A DNA stretch of 64,000 nt from Loktanella sp. (GCA_024686085.1 JAIBDT010000007.1:1-64000), one strand, 5' to 3'; shown: positions 7,515 through 16,457, counted from the stretch's first letter. Program-made: numbers and translations. The notes: generated by a model from the letters alone, not told the origin.

Positions 7515-8612
7515 ATGGGCATTTTCGATTTTCTAAGCGGCGAATTTATCGACGTTATCCACTGGACTGACGACACCCGTGACACGATGGTGTGGCGCTT
7601 TGAGCGCGAAGCCCATGAGATCAAATATGGCGCCAAGCTGACGGTCCGCGAGGGCCAAGCGGCTGTTTTCGTGCATGAGGGACAGTTGGCGGATGTCTTC
7701 ACGCCAGGTCTGTACATGTTAGAAACGAACAACATGCCGATCCTGACGACGCTGAACCATTGGGATCATGGCTTTAAGAGCCCGTTCAAGTCCGAGATTT
7801 ACTACGTCAACACGACCCGTTTTTCCGACCTGAAATGGGGCACGAAGAACCCGATCATGTTGCGCGACCCTGAATTTGGCCCGACCCGTATTCGGGCTTA
7901 TGGCACCTATACTGTCAAAGTGTCCGATCCCGCGGTGTTCCTGCGCGAGATCGTGGGCACGGATGGCGAATTTACGATGGACGAGATCAGCTATCAGATC
8001 CGCAACATCATTGTGCAGGAATTCAGCCGCGTGATTTCCTCGTCCGGTATTCCTGTGTTGGATATGGCAGCGAATACTGCGGATCTGGGCAAGTTGGTTG
8101 CCACTGCGATTTCCGCCACGATGACCCAATACGGCTTGACGATCCCCGAGCTATATATCGAAAACATCAGCCTGCCGCCTGCGGTCGAGGCCGCCTTGGA
8201 CAAGCGCACATCGATGGGCATCGCAGGTGATTTGGGCAACTTTATGCAATATTCCACAGCCGAAGCGATGACCGCTGCGGCCGCTAACCCAAATGGTGGC
8301 GGCGGCATGGGTGCCGGTCTTGGCATGGGGATGGGCATGGCGATGGCGGGCCAGATGCAATCGGGTCCTTGGGGCGCAGTTCCGTCTGCGCCGCCGCCGC
8401 CCCCTGTTGAGCACGTCTGGCATATTGCCGTTGATGGTGCGGTCACGGGGCCGTTTTCCAAGGCGTCTATGGGTCGCAAGGTCACTGACGGCACTTTGTC
8501 GCGTGACAGCAAGGTCTGGACCCAAGGTCAGGACGGCTGGAAGTCTGCTGATGAGGTTCAAGAGCTTGCGCAATTGTTCACTGTGATGCCCCCACCGCCG
8601 CCAAGCGCCTAA
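7515..8612 (+). CDS. SPFH/Band-7 protein with C-terminal GYF-like domain
   Basis: Residues about 25-230 form an SPFH domain of the YdjI or 'virion core' type (RFERE...AVFVHEGQLADVFTPG). A Gly/Met-rich linker follows at about 258-282. The next region resembles a GYF_2 domain (WHIAVDGAVTGPFSKASM... VWTQGQDGWKS), and the protein ends in a poly-Pro tail (PPPPPSA). SPFH proteins scaffold membrane microdomains. B. subtilis YdjI works with PspA and the zinc-ribbon protein YdjG; the adjacent gene here is also a zinc-ribbon membrane protein, so a similar complex is likely (inference). AAGGAGCC precedes ATG 7515. Confidence 0.85.
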   Translation: MGIFDFLSGEFIDVIHWTDDTRDTMVWRFEREAHEIKYGAKLTVREGQAAVFVHEGQLADVFTPGLYMLETNNMPILTTLNHWDHGFKSPFKSEIYYVNTTRFSDLKWGTKNPIMLRDPEFGPTRIRAYGTYTVKVSDPAVFLREIVGTDGEFTMDEISYQIRNIIVQEFSRVISSSGIPVLDMAANTADLGKLVATAISATMTQYGLTIPELYIENISLPPAVEAALDKRTSMGIAGDLGNFMQYSTAEAMTAAAANPNGGGGMGAGLGMGMGMAMAGQMQSGPWGAVPSAPPPPPVEHVWHIAVDGAVTGPFSKASMGRKVTDGTLSRDSKVWTQGQDGWKSADEVQELAQLFTVMPPPPPSA

Positions 8613-8615
8613 CCC

Positions 8616-9710
8616 ATGTCGCAGACGCCAATCGAGCATCGCTTTCCGTGTGATACTTGCGGATCAGATCTAAGGTTTGATCCGCGCACGCATCAATTGA
8701 CCTGCGATCATTGTGGGAATGTGCAGCCGATTGGCGGCACGCAGGCGATGTCTGGTGGCATCAAGGAGCTGAATTTCCGCGCCGCGGTTGCCAATCAGCT
8801 ATCGGATGAGGAAATCGAGGAAACCCGCGTGGTGACCTGCCCCAATTGCGGGGCGAGCACTGAATTTGACAGTGACGTGCATGCTGCTGAGTGTCCGTTT
8901 TGCGCGACCCCTGTGGTCACGGATACAGGCGTGCACCGTCATATCAAACCGCGTGGATTGTTGCCCTTTGCCTTGGATGAGGGCGCGTCCCGTGTTGCCT
9001 TAACCAAATGGTTGGGCAGCCTGTGGTTCGCCCCTAATGGTCTGATGGAATACGCCCGCAAGGGTCGCCAGATGAACGGGATTTATGTCCCCTATTGGAC
9101 CTTTGATGCCGATACCAAAAGCCAATACCACGGCCAGCGCGGCACCCATTATTACGAGACCAAGACCGTTGTCCGCGATGGCAAACGTCAGCAAGTTCAA
9201 GTTCGCAAAACCCGCTGGCGCAGGGTCTCGGGCCGCGTTGCCCGCTTTTTCGACGATGTGCTGGTGCTCGCGTCTAAAAGCCTGCCCAAGAAATATACCG
9301 ACGGGTTAGAGCCGTGGGACTTGTCCGCGCTGGAGCCCTACAAGCCCGAATATCTGGCAGGCTTTCGCGCCGAGGGCTATCAGGTTGAGCTGGCAGATGG
9401 CTTCACCGAGGCCCGCGCCTATATGGACCGTATGATTTTGCGTGATGCCAAATATGATATCGGCGGCGACGAGCAGCGCGTCAGTGACGTGCAAACCCAG
9501 ATCAGCGATGTCACGTTCAAGCATATTTTGCTGCCCGTCTGGCTGGCCGCTTATAAATACCGCGGCCGCACGTTTCGGTTTGTCGTGAACGGGCGCACGG
9601 GCCGTGTGCAAGGCGAGCGTCCGTATTCGGCGTGGAAGATTACATTTGCCGTTATAATCGGACTGATAGTTGCACTGATCGCAGGATATGTTATCGCTAA
9701 CAGCCAGTAG
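8616..9710 (+). CDS. Zinc-ribbon membrane protein (YdjG-like)
   Basis: The 364-aa protein has two zinc ribbons: CDTCG...CDHCG at about residues 11-32 and CPNCG...CPFC at about 75-96. A mixed alpha/beta region with the motif VPYWTFDADTKSQYHGQRG follows. A single C-terminal transmembrane helix lies at about 337-360, leaving most of the protein cytoplasmic. It is often mis-annotated as a primosomal or TFIIB-like protein. It starts 3 bp after the SPFH gene, so the pair is one translational unit, as in the ydjGHI-type operons of Bacillus (comparison from memory). Confidence 0.8.
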   Translation: MSQTPIEHRFPCDTCGSDLRFDPRTHQLTCDHCGNVQPIGGTQAMSGGIKELNFRAAVANQLSDEEIEETRVVTCPNCGASTEFDSDVHAAECPFCATPVVTDTGVHRHIKPRGLLPFALDEGASRVALTKWLGSLWFAPNGLMEYARKGRQMNGIYVPYWTFDADTKSQYHGQRGTHYYETKTVVRDGKRQQVQVRKTRWRRVSGRVARFFDDVLVLASKSLPKKYTDGLEPWDLSALEPYKPEYLAGFRAEGYQVELADGFTEARAYMDRMILRDAKYDIGGDEQRVSDVQTQISDVTFKHILLPVWLAAYKYRGRTFRFVVNGRTGRVQGERPYSAWKITFAVIIGLIVALIAGYVIANSQ

Positions 9711-9724
9711 ATATGGAGAGACAG

Positions 9725-10630
9725 ATGATCCTTTGTGCCGGTGAAGCCCTGATTGATATGATTCCGCGTCAAACGACCGAAGGCGGCACGGCCTTTGCCC
9801 CGCTGGCGGGTGGCTCTGTTTTCAATACCGCCATTGCCTTGGGTCGTCTTGGCACCCCTGTGCAATTCTTTTCGGGTCTGTCGTCGGACCTGTTTGGCGA
9901 TGTGCTGCGCAGTGAATTGACCGCGTCCAAGGTTGATAGCGCCCCTGCCAATGTGTCGGACCGCCCGACGACGCTGGCTTTTGTGACGCTGACCAATGGG
10001 CACGCCTCTTATGCGTTTTATGACGAAAACACGGCGGGCCGAATGATCACCAAAGCTGATTTGCCTGATGTGGCCGCTGACGCGATCTTTTTTGGCGGGA
10101 TTAGCTTGGTGGTCGAGCCTTGCGCCGATGCCTATCAGGCGTTGATGCTGCGCGAGGCCACGTCTTGTGTAACGATGATTGATCCCAACATTCGCCCCGG
10201 TTTCATCAAGGACGAGGCCGCCTATCGCGCCCGTTTGACGTCGATGTTTGCGGTGGCCGATATTATCAAAACCTCTGACGAGGATCTGGAATGGATCACA
10301 GGTGGCACGGATGCTGCGGCGTTGTTTGAGGGCACCAATGTGCAGGTCATTTTGCTGACACGCGGCGCCGATGGTGTGACGGTTCTGACCCGTGATGCCT
10401 CTGTCGATGTTCCTGCTCAGAAGGCCACGGTGGTCGATACTGTCGGTGCTGGCGATACGTTTAGCGCTGGTTTCTTGTCGAGCTTGCATGGTGCGGGATT
10501 GCTGACGAAAGCGACGTTGGCCGATGCCCGCCTTGATGATCTTGCGGCGGCGGCTGGCTTTGGTGCCCGTGTTGCGGCGATCACTGTGTCGCGTGCGGGT
10601 GCGAACCCGCCTTGGGCGTCCGAGCTATGA
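9725..10630 (+). CDS. PfkB-family carbohydrate kinase (fructokinase-like)
   Basis: The ribokinase/PfkB fold is recognised by the N-terminal GEALIDMIP, the [16 protein letters not shown] substrate-binding motif and the C-terminal [14 protein letters not shown] motif, whose Asp is the catalytic base. The likely reaction is fructose to fructose-6-phosphate, though the sugar cannot be fixed from sequence. ATG 9725 was chosen over 9713 because GGAGAGACAG provides its ribosome binding site. The stop overlaps the dtd start (ATGA). Confidence 0.88.
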   Translation: MILCAGEALIDMIPRQTTEGGTAFAPLAGGSVFNTAIALGRLGTPVQFFSGLSSDLFGDVLRSELTASKVDSAPANVSDRPTTLAFVTLTNGHASYAFYDENTAGRMITKADLPDVAADAIFFGGISLVVEPCADAYQALMLREATSCVTMIDPNIRPGFIKDEAAYRARLTSMFAVADIIKTSDEDLEWITGGTDAAALFEGTNVQVILLTRGADGVTVLTRDASVDVPAQKATVVDTVGAGDTFSAGFLSSLHGAGLLTKATLADARLDDLAAAAGFGARVAAITVSRAGANPPWASEL

Positions 10631-11064
10631 GAGCGTTGATCCAGCGCACCAGCCACGCCCGTGTCGAGGTGGACGGCGAGGTTGTGGGCGAGATCGCGGG
10701 CGGTCTGCTGATCTTGTTCTGCGCTATGGACGGCGATGACCCCGCCAAGACGGCGCAATTGGCCGCCAAGATTTCCAAGCTGCGTATTTTCAAGGATGAC
10801 GCGGGTAAGATGAACTTGGCGCTGAAAGACACTGGCGGCAGTGCTTTGGTTGTCAGCCAATTTACGCTGGCCGCAGATACCTCGCGCGGCAACCGACCCG
10901 GATTTTCGCAAGCGGCTAGTCCTGATGTGGGCCGTGCCATGTATCAGCAGTTTGTCGCGGATTTGGATGCTTTGGGTATTCCGACAGCCACGGGCGAATT
11001 TGGCGCCGAGATGCAGGTGAGCCTAACCAACAGCGGCCCCACGACGATCTGGCTGGATATTTAG
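10627..11064 (+). CDS. dtd: D-aminoacyl-tRNA deacylase
   Basis: This 145-aa enzyme removes D-amino acids (and Gly from tRNA-Ala) mischarged onto tRNA. The two signature motifs are present: SQFTLAAD near residue 78 and the cross-subunit Gly-Pro motif in [11 protein letters not shown] at the C-terminus. The ATGA overlap with the upstream kinase indicates coupling. It converges with znuB with a 4-bp overlap. Confidence 0.95.
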   Translation: MRALIQRTSHARVEVDGEVVGEIAGGLLILFCAMDGDDPAKTAQLAAKISKLRIFKDDAGKMNLALKDTGGSALVVSQFTLAADTSRGNRPGFSQAASPDVGRAMYQQFVADLDALGIPTATGEFGAEMQVSLTNSGPTTIWLDI

Positions 11065-11855
11065 ATCAGGCTACGGATTTTTCCGCCCAGTGTCCCGATT
11101 GCGAATAGCCCGGCTGCCACGCAGACGATTGTCGGCCCGACGGGCGTGTCGAGCATGACCGCGACTCGGAGGCCGCCGAGTGCTGAAACGCCTCCGATAA
11201 CCATCGCGAGCCCTGCCATTTGTTCTGGCGTTTGGGTAAGCCGTCTTGCGGCGGCGGCGGGGATGATCAGCAATGCTGTGATCAAAAGCGCGCCCACGAC
11301 TTTAATCGCGACGGCAACGACGGCCGCTAATAACAATGTCAGCACCAGTTGTTCGCGGCGCGGGTTAAGCCCTGCCGCATAGGCCAGATCGGGGCTGATA
11401 GTTGCGGTCAAAAGCGCGCGCCAGTGTTGCCAAAGCACCAGTGAGACCACCGCTGCCCCACCCCAGATCACACCGAGGTCAAAGCGGCTGACGGTCAGCA
11501 CGTCTCCGAACAGGTAAGCGTCGAGGTCAATCCGCTGCCCGGGGATAAGGGTGACGGCGACGAGGCCAAGCGCCAATGCGCCATGTGCCAGCACCCCAAG
11601 GATCGTGTCGATCGCTTGCCCGCGTCCTGTCAGCCCGTAAATCAGCAACGCCATGGCGGCGGCGACAAGGCCCACGCCTGCGAAGATCGACCAGCCGAAC
11701 ATCAGCGCCACGGCGACACCAAGGATCGCGGCATGCGCGGTTGCGTCGCCAAAATAGGCCATGCGTCGCCAGACGACGAAACACCCCAAAAGCCCTGTAG
11801 CCATGGCGGTTCCAAGGGCGGCGAGGCCTGCGCGGATCATGAAATCATCAAGCAT
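11061..11855 (-). CDS. znuB: Zinc ABC transporter permease ZnuB
   Basis: The 264-aa membrane subunit of the high-affinity zinc importer has about seven hydrophobic helices and the conserved segment [21 protein letters not shown] near residue 20. The start codon overlaps the znuC stop (TAATG), so the order of the operon is zur-znuC-znuB. Expression is presumably controlled from the Zur box upstream of zur. Confidence 0.93.
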   Translation of the reverse strand: MLDDFMIRAGLAALGTAMATGLLGCFVVWRRMAYFGDATAHAAILGVAVALMFGWSIFAGVGLVAAAMALLIYGLTGRGQAIDTILGVLAHGALALGLVAVTLIPGQRIDLDAYLFGDVLTVSRFDLGVIWGGAAVVSLVLWQHWRALLTATISPDLAYAAGLNPRREQLVLTLLLAAVVAVAIKVVGALLITALLIIPAAAARRLTQTPEQMAGLAMVIGGVSALGGLRVAVMLDTPVGPTIVCVAAGLFAIGTLGGKIRSLI

Positions 11856-12634
11856 TATTGGGCTGCCTTATGGTCGTGGTCGTGGTCGTGGTGATGGTGG
11901 TCGTGTTCATGCCGGTAAAGTGCGAGCGCGCCGCCTGTGCCTGTGCCGAATAGTTCGCGGTAGGCGGGCGCTGCTGACACGACGTCTGGCGTCCCTTCGC
12001 AGCAGACATGACCGTTCAGACAGATGACGCGGTCAGAGGCGCTCATGACGACGTGCAGTTCGTGGCTGACCATCAAGACGGCACAATTCAGGTCGCGCCG
12101 CACCGCATCAATTTGCTGGTAAAACCGTGCCGATCCGGGTTGATCTAGCCCTTGGGTCGCCTCATCCAGCATCAGCACATGCGGCTTTTCCAAGATCGCG
12201 CGTGCCAGTAAGACCCGCTGGAACTGCCCGCCTGACAGGTCCGCCATTTGGTGATGCATGACGTCATGCGCGCCTGCGGCGTGCAGGGCGTTGGTGGCGT
12301 CATGCGCGCCTGCGGCGTGCAGGGCGTTGGTGGCGTCTTCGTCGCTGGCAGCGTTGGGCAGGTTCAGGAACCGCCGCACGGTCATGGGCATGGTCGGATC
12401 GATGTGCAGCTTTTGCGGGACGTAGCCGATCCGCAGACCTGATTGCCGTGTTACGGTGCCTTTTGCAGGCTTTAATGCCCCGATGAGCACCCGCAGAAGC
12501 GTCGACTTACCCGACCCGTTTGGCCCGACGATAGTGACGATTTCGCCTGCGTTCAAACTGATGTCGACGTTTTGCAACACGGTATTGCGCCCGTGTCGCG
12601 CGGTGATTCCAGTCGCGGACAGTAGAGCGGTCAT
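11855..12634 (-). CDS. znuC: Zinc ABC transporter ATPase ZnuC, with a 12-aa tandem duplication
   Basis: Walker A (GPNGSGKST, near residue 40), signature (LSGGQFQR) and Walker B (VLMLDEATQGLD) are intact, and the C-terminus is His-rich (EHDHHHHDHDHDH), as is common in zinc systems. In the helical subdomain just before the signature motif the peptide DATNALHAAGAH is repeated twice because of an exact 36-bp tandem DNA repeat. The frame is kept, so the protein is probably full length (259 aa). ATG 12634 overlaps the zur stop (ATGA); the track start 10 codons earlier is inside zur. Confidence 0.93.
   Translation of the reverse strand: MTALLSATGITARHGRNTVLQNVDISLNAGEIVTIVGPNGSGKSTLLRVLIGALKPAKGTVTRQSGLRIGYVPQKLHIDPTMPMTVRRFLNLPNAASDEDATNALHAAGAHDATNALHAAGAHDVMHHQMADLSGGQFQRVLLARAILEKPHVLMLDEATQGLDQPGSARFYQQIDAVRRDLNCAVLMVSHELHVVMSASDRVICLNGHVCCEGTPDVVSAAPAYRELFGTGTGGALALYRHEHDHHHHDHDHDHKAAQ
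12265..12336. repeat. Exact 2 x 36-bp tandem repeat inside znuC
   Basis: Units 12265-12300 and 12301-12336 are identical over 36 bp, a multiple of three, giving a 12-residue in-frame duplication in ZnuC. The identity suggests either a very recent slippage event or an assembly artefact. Confidence 0.95.
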
Positions 12635-13113
12635 GCTGTGCCCTCTGGTTGGCATGCGGGGCACAGCCCTTGGGCCTCGATCACCGTTTGCTCTATCTGA
12701 AAGCCGCTTTGCGCCGCTGAGGCCCCGAGTGTGGCGCTAGAGATTTGCGCCTCGGCGACGGTCCCGCAGGTCCGGCAGATCATGAAGGCAGGATCGTGTT
12801 TGTCGCCCGGATGTGCGCAGGCGATGAAGGCGTTCAGCCGCTCAATCCGGTGCACAAACCCTTGTTCTACAAGGAAAGACAGGGCGCGGTAGGCGACGGG
12901 AGGTTTTGAGCCTAGCCCTTCGGCGTCAAGCCGTACCAGCACATCATAGGCCCCCATTGCGCTATGGTTTTCCAGCAGGATTTCCAGCGCCCTTTTGCGC
13001 ACAGGCGTCATTTGCACGCCCCGTTCTGCACAGGCATCCAAAGCGGTCCCAAGGGCCGATTTTACGCAACTGCTGTGGTCGTGGGCTGCAAAGCCGAGGG
13101 CGTGAGAAGGCAT
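12631..13113 (-). CDS. zur: Zinc uptake regulator Zur (Fur family)
   Basis: The 160-aa Fur-family repressor has a winged-helix region (about residues 30-90, MTPVRKRALEILLENHSAMGAYDVL) and a dimerisation/metal domain with CRTCG and CPAC structural-zinc cysteines plus a FIACAHPGDKHD motif. Its placement as first gene of zur-znuC-znuB, divergent from znuA, argues for zinc rather than iron. A perfect palindrome in the divergent promoter is the likely operator, which implies autoregulation. Confidence 0.92.
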   Translation of the reverse strand: MPSHALGFAAHDHSSCVKSALGTALDACAERGVQMTPVRKRALEILLENHSAMGAYDVLVRLDAEGLGSKPPVAYRALSFLVEQGFVHRIERLNAFIACAHPGDKHDPAFMICRTCGTVAEAQISSATLGASAAQSGFQIEQTVIEAQGLCPACQPEGTA

Positions 13114-13127
13114 CTTGCGCTTTCCGT

Positions 13128-13141
13128 TATGTTATAACATA
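13128..13141. promoter_or_regulatory. Zur box between zur-znuCB and znuA
   Basis: TATGTTATAACATA is a perfect 14-bp palindrome in the 66-bp divergent intergenic region. The AT-rich GTTATAAC core fits alphaproteobacterial Zur operators as I remember them. A single box here can repress both transcripts. Confidence 0.82.
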
Positions 13142-13179
13142 CACCGCTTACTGAATTTCTAACCGATGGACAAGAGATC

Positions 13180-14067
13180 ATGCGTTTTACTGTTTCATTC
13201 GCCTTTACGGTCTTAGCGACCCCTGCCCTTGCCACCCCGAATGTGGTGGTTGATATCGCCCCGCTGCATGGCTTGGTGTCCGAAGTCATGGCGGGCGTTG
13301 CCGCCCCTGTGTTGTTACTGCCCCCGCAGGCCGATGCCCATTCTTACGCCCTGCGCCCGTCTGATGCGCAGACCTTGTCGGATGCTGATTTGGTGATCTG
13401 GGTGGGTGAGGGATTGACCCCTTGGCTGGCTGATCCGCTGACGACGCTGGCCGTGGATGCGTCAAAACTGGAAATGTTGGACACGGATGGCTGGGCCGCA
13501 CGCGAAATCGATGATGCGCATGATGACGACCATGGCGCGCATGATCATGGCGCGGTTGATCCCCATGCATGGATGGATCCGCAGGTCGCGTCGGTTTGGG
13601 TTGGACATATCGCGGCGCAGTTGTCTCAGGCCGATCCCGAAAATGCGCAAGCCTACCTTGCAAATGCAGCGACGTTGCAAGCCGAATTGGATTTGATACG
13701 CATTGAAATCACGGCACAGCTTGCCCAGTTTGCAGCGCGTCCCTTGATCTGGCCGCATGATGCTTATGGCTATTTTCAGGACGCTTTTGAGTTGACAGCG
13801 CTGGGTGCGATTTCCGAAGTGGATGCCGCCGCCGCTGGCCCGAAGCATATCGCTGATCTACGCGATATTGTTTTGTCGCAGGGTGTTGTTTGCGTTTTGT
13901 CGGACCCAGAGGTGAACCCGCGCTGGAGCACGATTTTGCGCGAGGGCACCGATGCCAAGGCCGCGATGATTGACGGGATTGGTGCGGATGTGCCGACGGG
14001 TTTGGGCCAGTATCAGACGTTGATCACAAATTTGACCGATAACATCGCGGGATGCCTGACCCCTTAA
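13180..14067 (+). CDS. znuA: Periplasmic zinc-binding protein ZnuA
   Basis: The 295-aa cluster A-I solute-binding protein has a cleavable signal peptide (MRFTVSFAFTVLATPALA) and a His/Asp-rich loop (DDAHDDDHGAHDHGAVDPHAW is its extent, quoted here in part as HDDDHGAHDHG). It also contains DPHAWMDP and the WPHDAYGYF region that supplies further zinc ligands. It captures zinc for ZnuBC. It is divergent from zur and controlled by the palindromic box 38 bp upstream. Confidence 0.93.
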   Translation: MRFTVSFAFTVLATPALATPNVVVDIAPLHGLVSEVMAGVAAPVLLLPPQADAHSYALRPSDAQTLSDADLVIWVGEGLTPWLADPLTTLAVDASKLEMLDTDGWAAREIDDAHDDDHGAHDHGAVDPHAWMDPQVASVWVGHIAAQLSQADPENAQAYLANAATLQAELDLIRIEITAQLAQFAARPLIWPHDAYGYFQDAFELTALGAISEVDAAAAGPKHIADLRDIVLSQGVVCVLSDPEVNPRWSTILREGTDAKAAMIDGIGADVPTGLGQYQTLITNLTDNIAGCLTP

Positions 14068-14072
14068 AGATG

Positions 14073-14098
14073 CCCCCGCATCAAAAATGATACGGGGG
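14073..14098. terminator. Hairpin between znuA and the fasciclin gene
   Basis: CCCCCGCATCA and TGATACGGGGG form an 11-bp stem with one mismatch and an AAAA loop, 5 bp after the znuA stop. There is no T-run, so it is at best a weak bidirectional terminator. Confidence 0.5.
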
Positions 14099-14127
14099 TG
14101 AGGTCGGTCGGAAACTTCGGGCGAAGC

Positions 14128-14700
14128 TTATTCAGCGGGCAACATCACCGTGTCGATCACGTGGATCACGCCGTTGGATTGCTTGACGTCTGCGATGGTG
14201 ATGTTTGCCACTTGGCCGCGCTCGTCGGTCAATGTGATTTTGTCACCCTCATATTTCGCCATCAATGTGCAGTCGCCCAATGTTGGCACAGGGTGTTCAC
14301 CACCGTCGTCGTTAATCATGCCGCCAAGTGCGTCGGACATCACTGCACTACCCACAACGTGGCAAGTCAGGATTGTAGTCAGCGCCGCTTTGTTTTCTGG
14401 CTTTAGCAGGTCTGCCAGTTGGTCTTGGTTCAGGGCTGCGAATGCGCTGTTCACGGGCGCAAAGACGGTAAATGGACCTTCGCTTGCAAGTGTATCCACA
14501 AGGCCTGCTGCTGTTACGGCTGCCACAAATGTTGTGTGATCCGCAGAGTTTACCGCGTTTTCAACGATGTTCTTTTCAGCGAACATTTCTGCCCCGCCGA
14601 CCATTGGATTTGCCGCAGCGTGGCTTTCAGCGAAAGCAGCGCCAGCGGAGAATGTCAGAGCAGCAGCAGTTACAGCGGAGATGAAAGTTGATTTTGTCAT
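14128..14700 (-). CDS. Secreted fasciclin (FAS1) domain protein
   Basis: The 190-aa protein has a signal peptide (start MTKSTFISAVTAAALTFSAGAAFA) and one FAS1 domain. The domain shows the conserved FTVFAPVNSAFAAL (H1) and NGVIHVIDTVMLP (H2) motifs. FAS1 proteins mediate adhesion or act at the envelope; the specific role is unknown. The track start lies 17 codons upstream; the chosen ATG matches the signal sequence. It appears monocistronic. Confidence 0.88.
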   Translation of the reverse strand: MTKSTFISAVTAAALTFSAGAAFAESHAAANPMVGGAEMFAEKNIVENAVNSADHTTFVAAVTAAGLVDTLASEGPFTVFAPVNSAFAALNQDQLADLLKPENKAALTTILTCHVVGSAVMSDALGGMINDDGGEHPVPTLGDCTLMAKYEGDKITLTDERGQVANITIADVKQSNGVIHVIDTVMLPAE

Positions 14701-14811
14701 TTTTAGTTTCCCATTTGGTGTTCGCCGCAAAGCCCCTTGCCTTGCGTTCACGATTAACCACGATGGGCCGCTGATAAGAGTTTCAGCTTTTCACAAAATT
14801 ATCTTTCATCC

Positions 14812-16365
14812 TTAGAAATCAGTGGGCGCACCGCCTTCTTCTTTCCGCTTGGCCACGAATGTTTGCAGTTCTTCGCGCACCGCTTCGTCCATTGCGGGTG
14901 GTTCGAAATTTGCGATGATGTCTTTGAAGGTTTGGTGAGCGCGTTGTGCCGTCCAGGCGCCGCCTGCGACTTCCCATGCTTCAAAGTTCCGCCAGTCCGA
15001 CACGATAGGCGCGTAAAATGCCTTTTCATAGCGGTCTTGAGTGTGCTGGATGCCGAAGAAGTGCCCGTTTGGCCCGACCTCTTTGATCGCGTCGATGGCG
15101 ATGTCATCGGGCGTGGTCGCGACGATTTCGGGTTCCATGTAGCGCTGGATCATCTGGATGACTTCGCAGTCCATGATGAATTTCTCAGGTGATGCGATCA
15201 GCCCGCCCTCGAGCCAGCCTGCTGCGTGGTAGACCACGTTGGTCCCCGATTGCACCGCAGACCAGAGCGAGTTGGAGGTTTCCCACATCGCTTGCCCGTC
15301 TGGCACGTTGGCCGCACAAACCCCAGAGGCCCGCATTGGCAGCCCGTAGAACCGTGCCATCTGCCCCGTCATCTGGGTTGCGCGCATGTATTCTGGTGTG
15401 CCGAACGCGGGTGCGCCTGATTTCATGTCGACGTTGGAGGTGAATGTACCGATGACGCAAGGCGCGCCGGGGCGCACGTATTGGAACAAAGCGATGGCCG
15501 AGATGGCCTCGGCGATGGAAAGTGTGACCGCGCCTGACATGGTCACAGGGGCCATGGCCCCCGCGAGTGTGAAGGGTGTCACGATCACGGCTTGGCCGCG
15601 CCGCACGCAGCGCAAGCAGCCGTCGATCATTGGCACGTCGTGTTTGAGCGGTGAGGTCGAGTTGATGTTGGTGTACATATGCGGCTTGGAGACGAATTCT
15701 TCTTCCGTGAGCCCACCTGCGATTTTGACCATTTCCATGACGTCTTCGACGCGTTCTTTGCCCAAGGAATAAGCATGCGCCACTTTGTCAGTGAGCGTCA
15801 TCTTATCATAGACCACATCGAGGTGCCGCACGGATGCATGCACGTCCACCGGTTCAACAGGATAGCCGCCCGCGAAATGGATGCAGTTGAAGTATTGGGT
15901 CAATCGCAGAAGATCGGCACATTGTGCACGGGTGCCAGAGACCTTTTTGCCAATTTCCATATCAAAGTAGTTGGGCGGTGAGGACACGTTACCAAACAGG
16001 ATATGTTTGCCGCCAATGGTGATTTTGCGGTCAGGGTTCCGCGGTGTGATGTCGAACTGCGCGGGCGCAAAGCTGAGCATTTCCATGATCCACTCGCGCC
16101 CCATGCGCACGTTGGTCCCGTTCACGGTGCAGCCTGCTTGTTTGAAAAGCTCCAGCGCTTCTTCGTTCAGGAATTCGATCCCGATGTCCTCGAGAATCGT
16201 CATCGCCCCGTTGTGGATGGCTGCGACCCCTTCTGGTCCAAGCGGTTCGGTGGGCCGGTCGGTGTTCACAGGAATGCGCCACGGCATTTGGTCGATGACT
16301 TCGTGGCCACGCCTTGTCGCATTGCCTGCCCGTCCGCCGCCGCGCCGTCTTGGTGTATCCGCCAT
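14812..16365 (-). CDS. Non-pyrrolysine trimethylamine methyltransferase (MttB) superfamily protein
   Basis: The 517-aa MttB-superfamily TIM-barrel protein has an Arg/Gly-rich N-terminus (RRRGGGRAGNATRRG) seen in Roseobacter members. The ORF is uninterrupted, so it is the non-Pyl type. Members of this type include glycine betaine methyltransferases (MtgB) that methylate a cognate corrinoid protein. No corrinoid protein or MtgA-type partner is in the window. The start MADTPRRRGG was chosen over the track start 11 codons upstream. The substrate is unknown; a quaternary amine such as betaine would fit the carnitine operon at 28-32 kb. Confidence 0.85.
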   Translation of the reverse strand: MADTPRRRGGGRAGNATRRGHEVIDQMPWRIPVNTDRPTEPLGPEGVAAIHNGAMTILEDIGIEFLNEEALELFKQAGCTVNGTNVRMGREWIMEMLSFAPAQFDITPRNPDRKITIGGKHILFGNVSSPPNYFDMEIGKKVSGTRAQCADLLRLTQYFNCIHFAGGYPVEPVDVHASVRHLDVVYDKMTLTDKVAHAYSLGKERVEDVMEMVKIAGGLTEEEFVSKPHMYTNINSTSPLKHDVPMIDGCLRCVRRGQAVIVTPFTLAGAMAPVTMSGAVTLSIAEAISAIALFQYVRPGAPCVIGTFTSNVDMKSGAPAFGTPEYMRATQMTGQMARFYGLPMRASGVCAANVPDGQAMWETSNSLWSAVQSGTNVVYHAAGWLEGGLIASPEKFIMDCEVIQMIQRYMEPEIVATTPDDIAIDAIKEVGPNGHFFGIQHTQDRYEKAFYAPIVSDWRNFEAWEVAGGAWTAQRAHQTFKDIIANFEPPAMDEAVREELQTFVAKRKEEGGAPTDF

Positions 16366-16457
16366 CTGCCATCTCCTAAGCCTGTACTTGAGGATCACTT
16401 TGGCAGGACTGCGCCCAACCCCTTGCGCATATGCGACAAGAAGTGTCGTTTTTCTTG

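Noticed and set aside
3460-9710. Complete tellurite (ter) operon with TerZABDE
   Set aside because: Only TerC and TelA/XpaC-type genes are present; no TerD-family protein was recognised.
9551-10489. 312-aa minus-strand ORF
   Set aside because: Antisense shadow of the sugar kinase and zinc-ribbon genes; its His/Arg/Gln-rich low-complexity composition is typical of shadow frames.
14812-16365. Pyrrolysine-containing MttB
   Set aside because: The reading frame has no internal TAG and no pyl genes are in the window.
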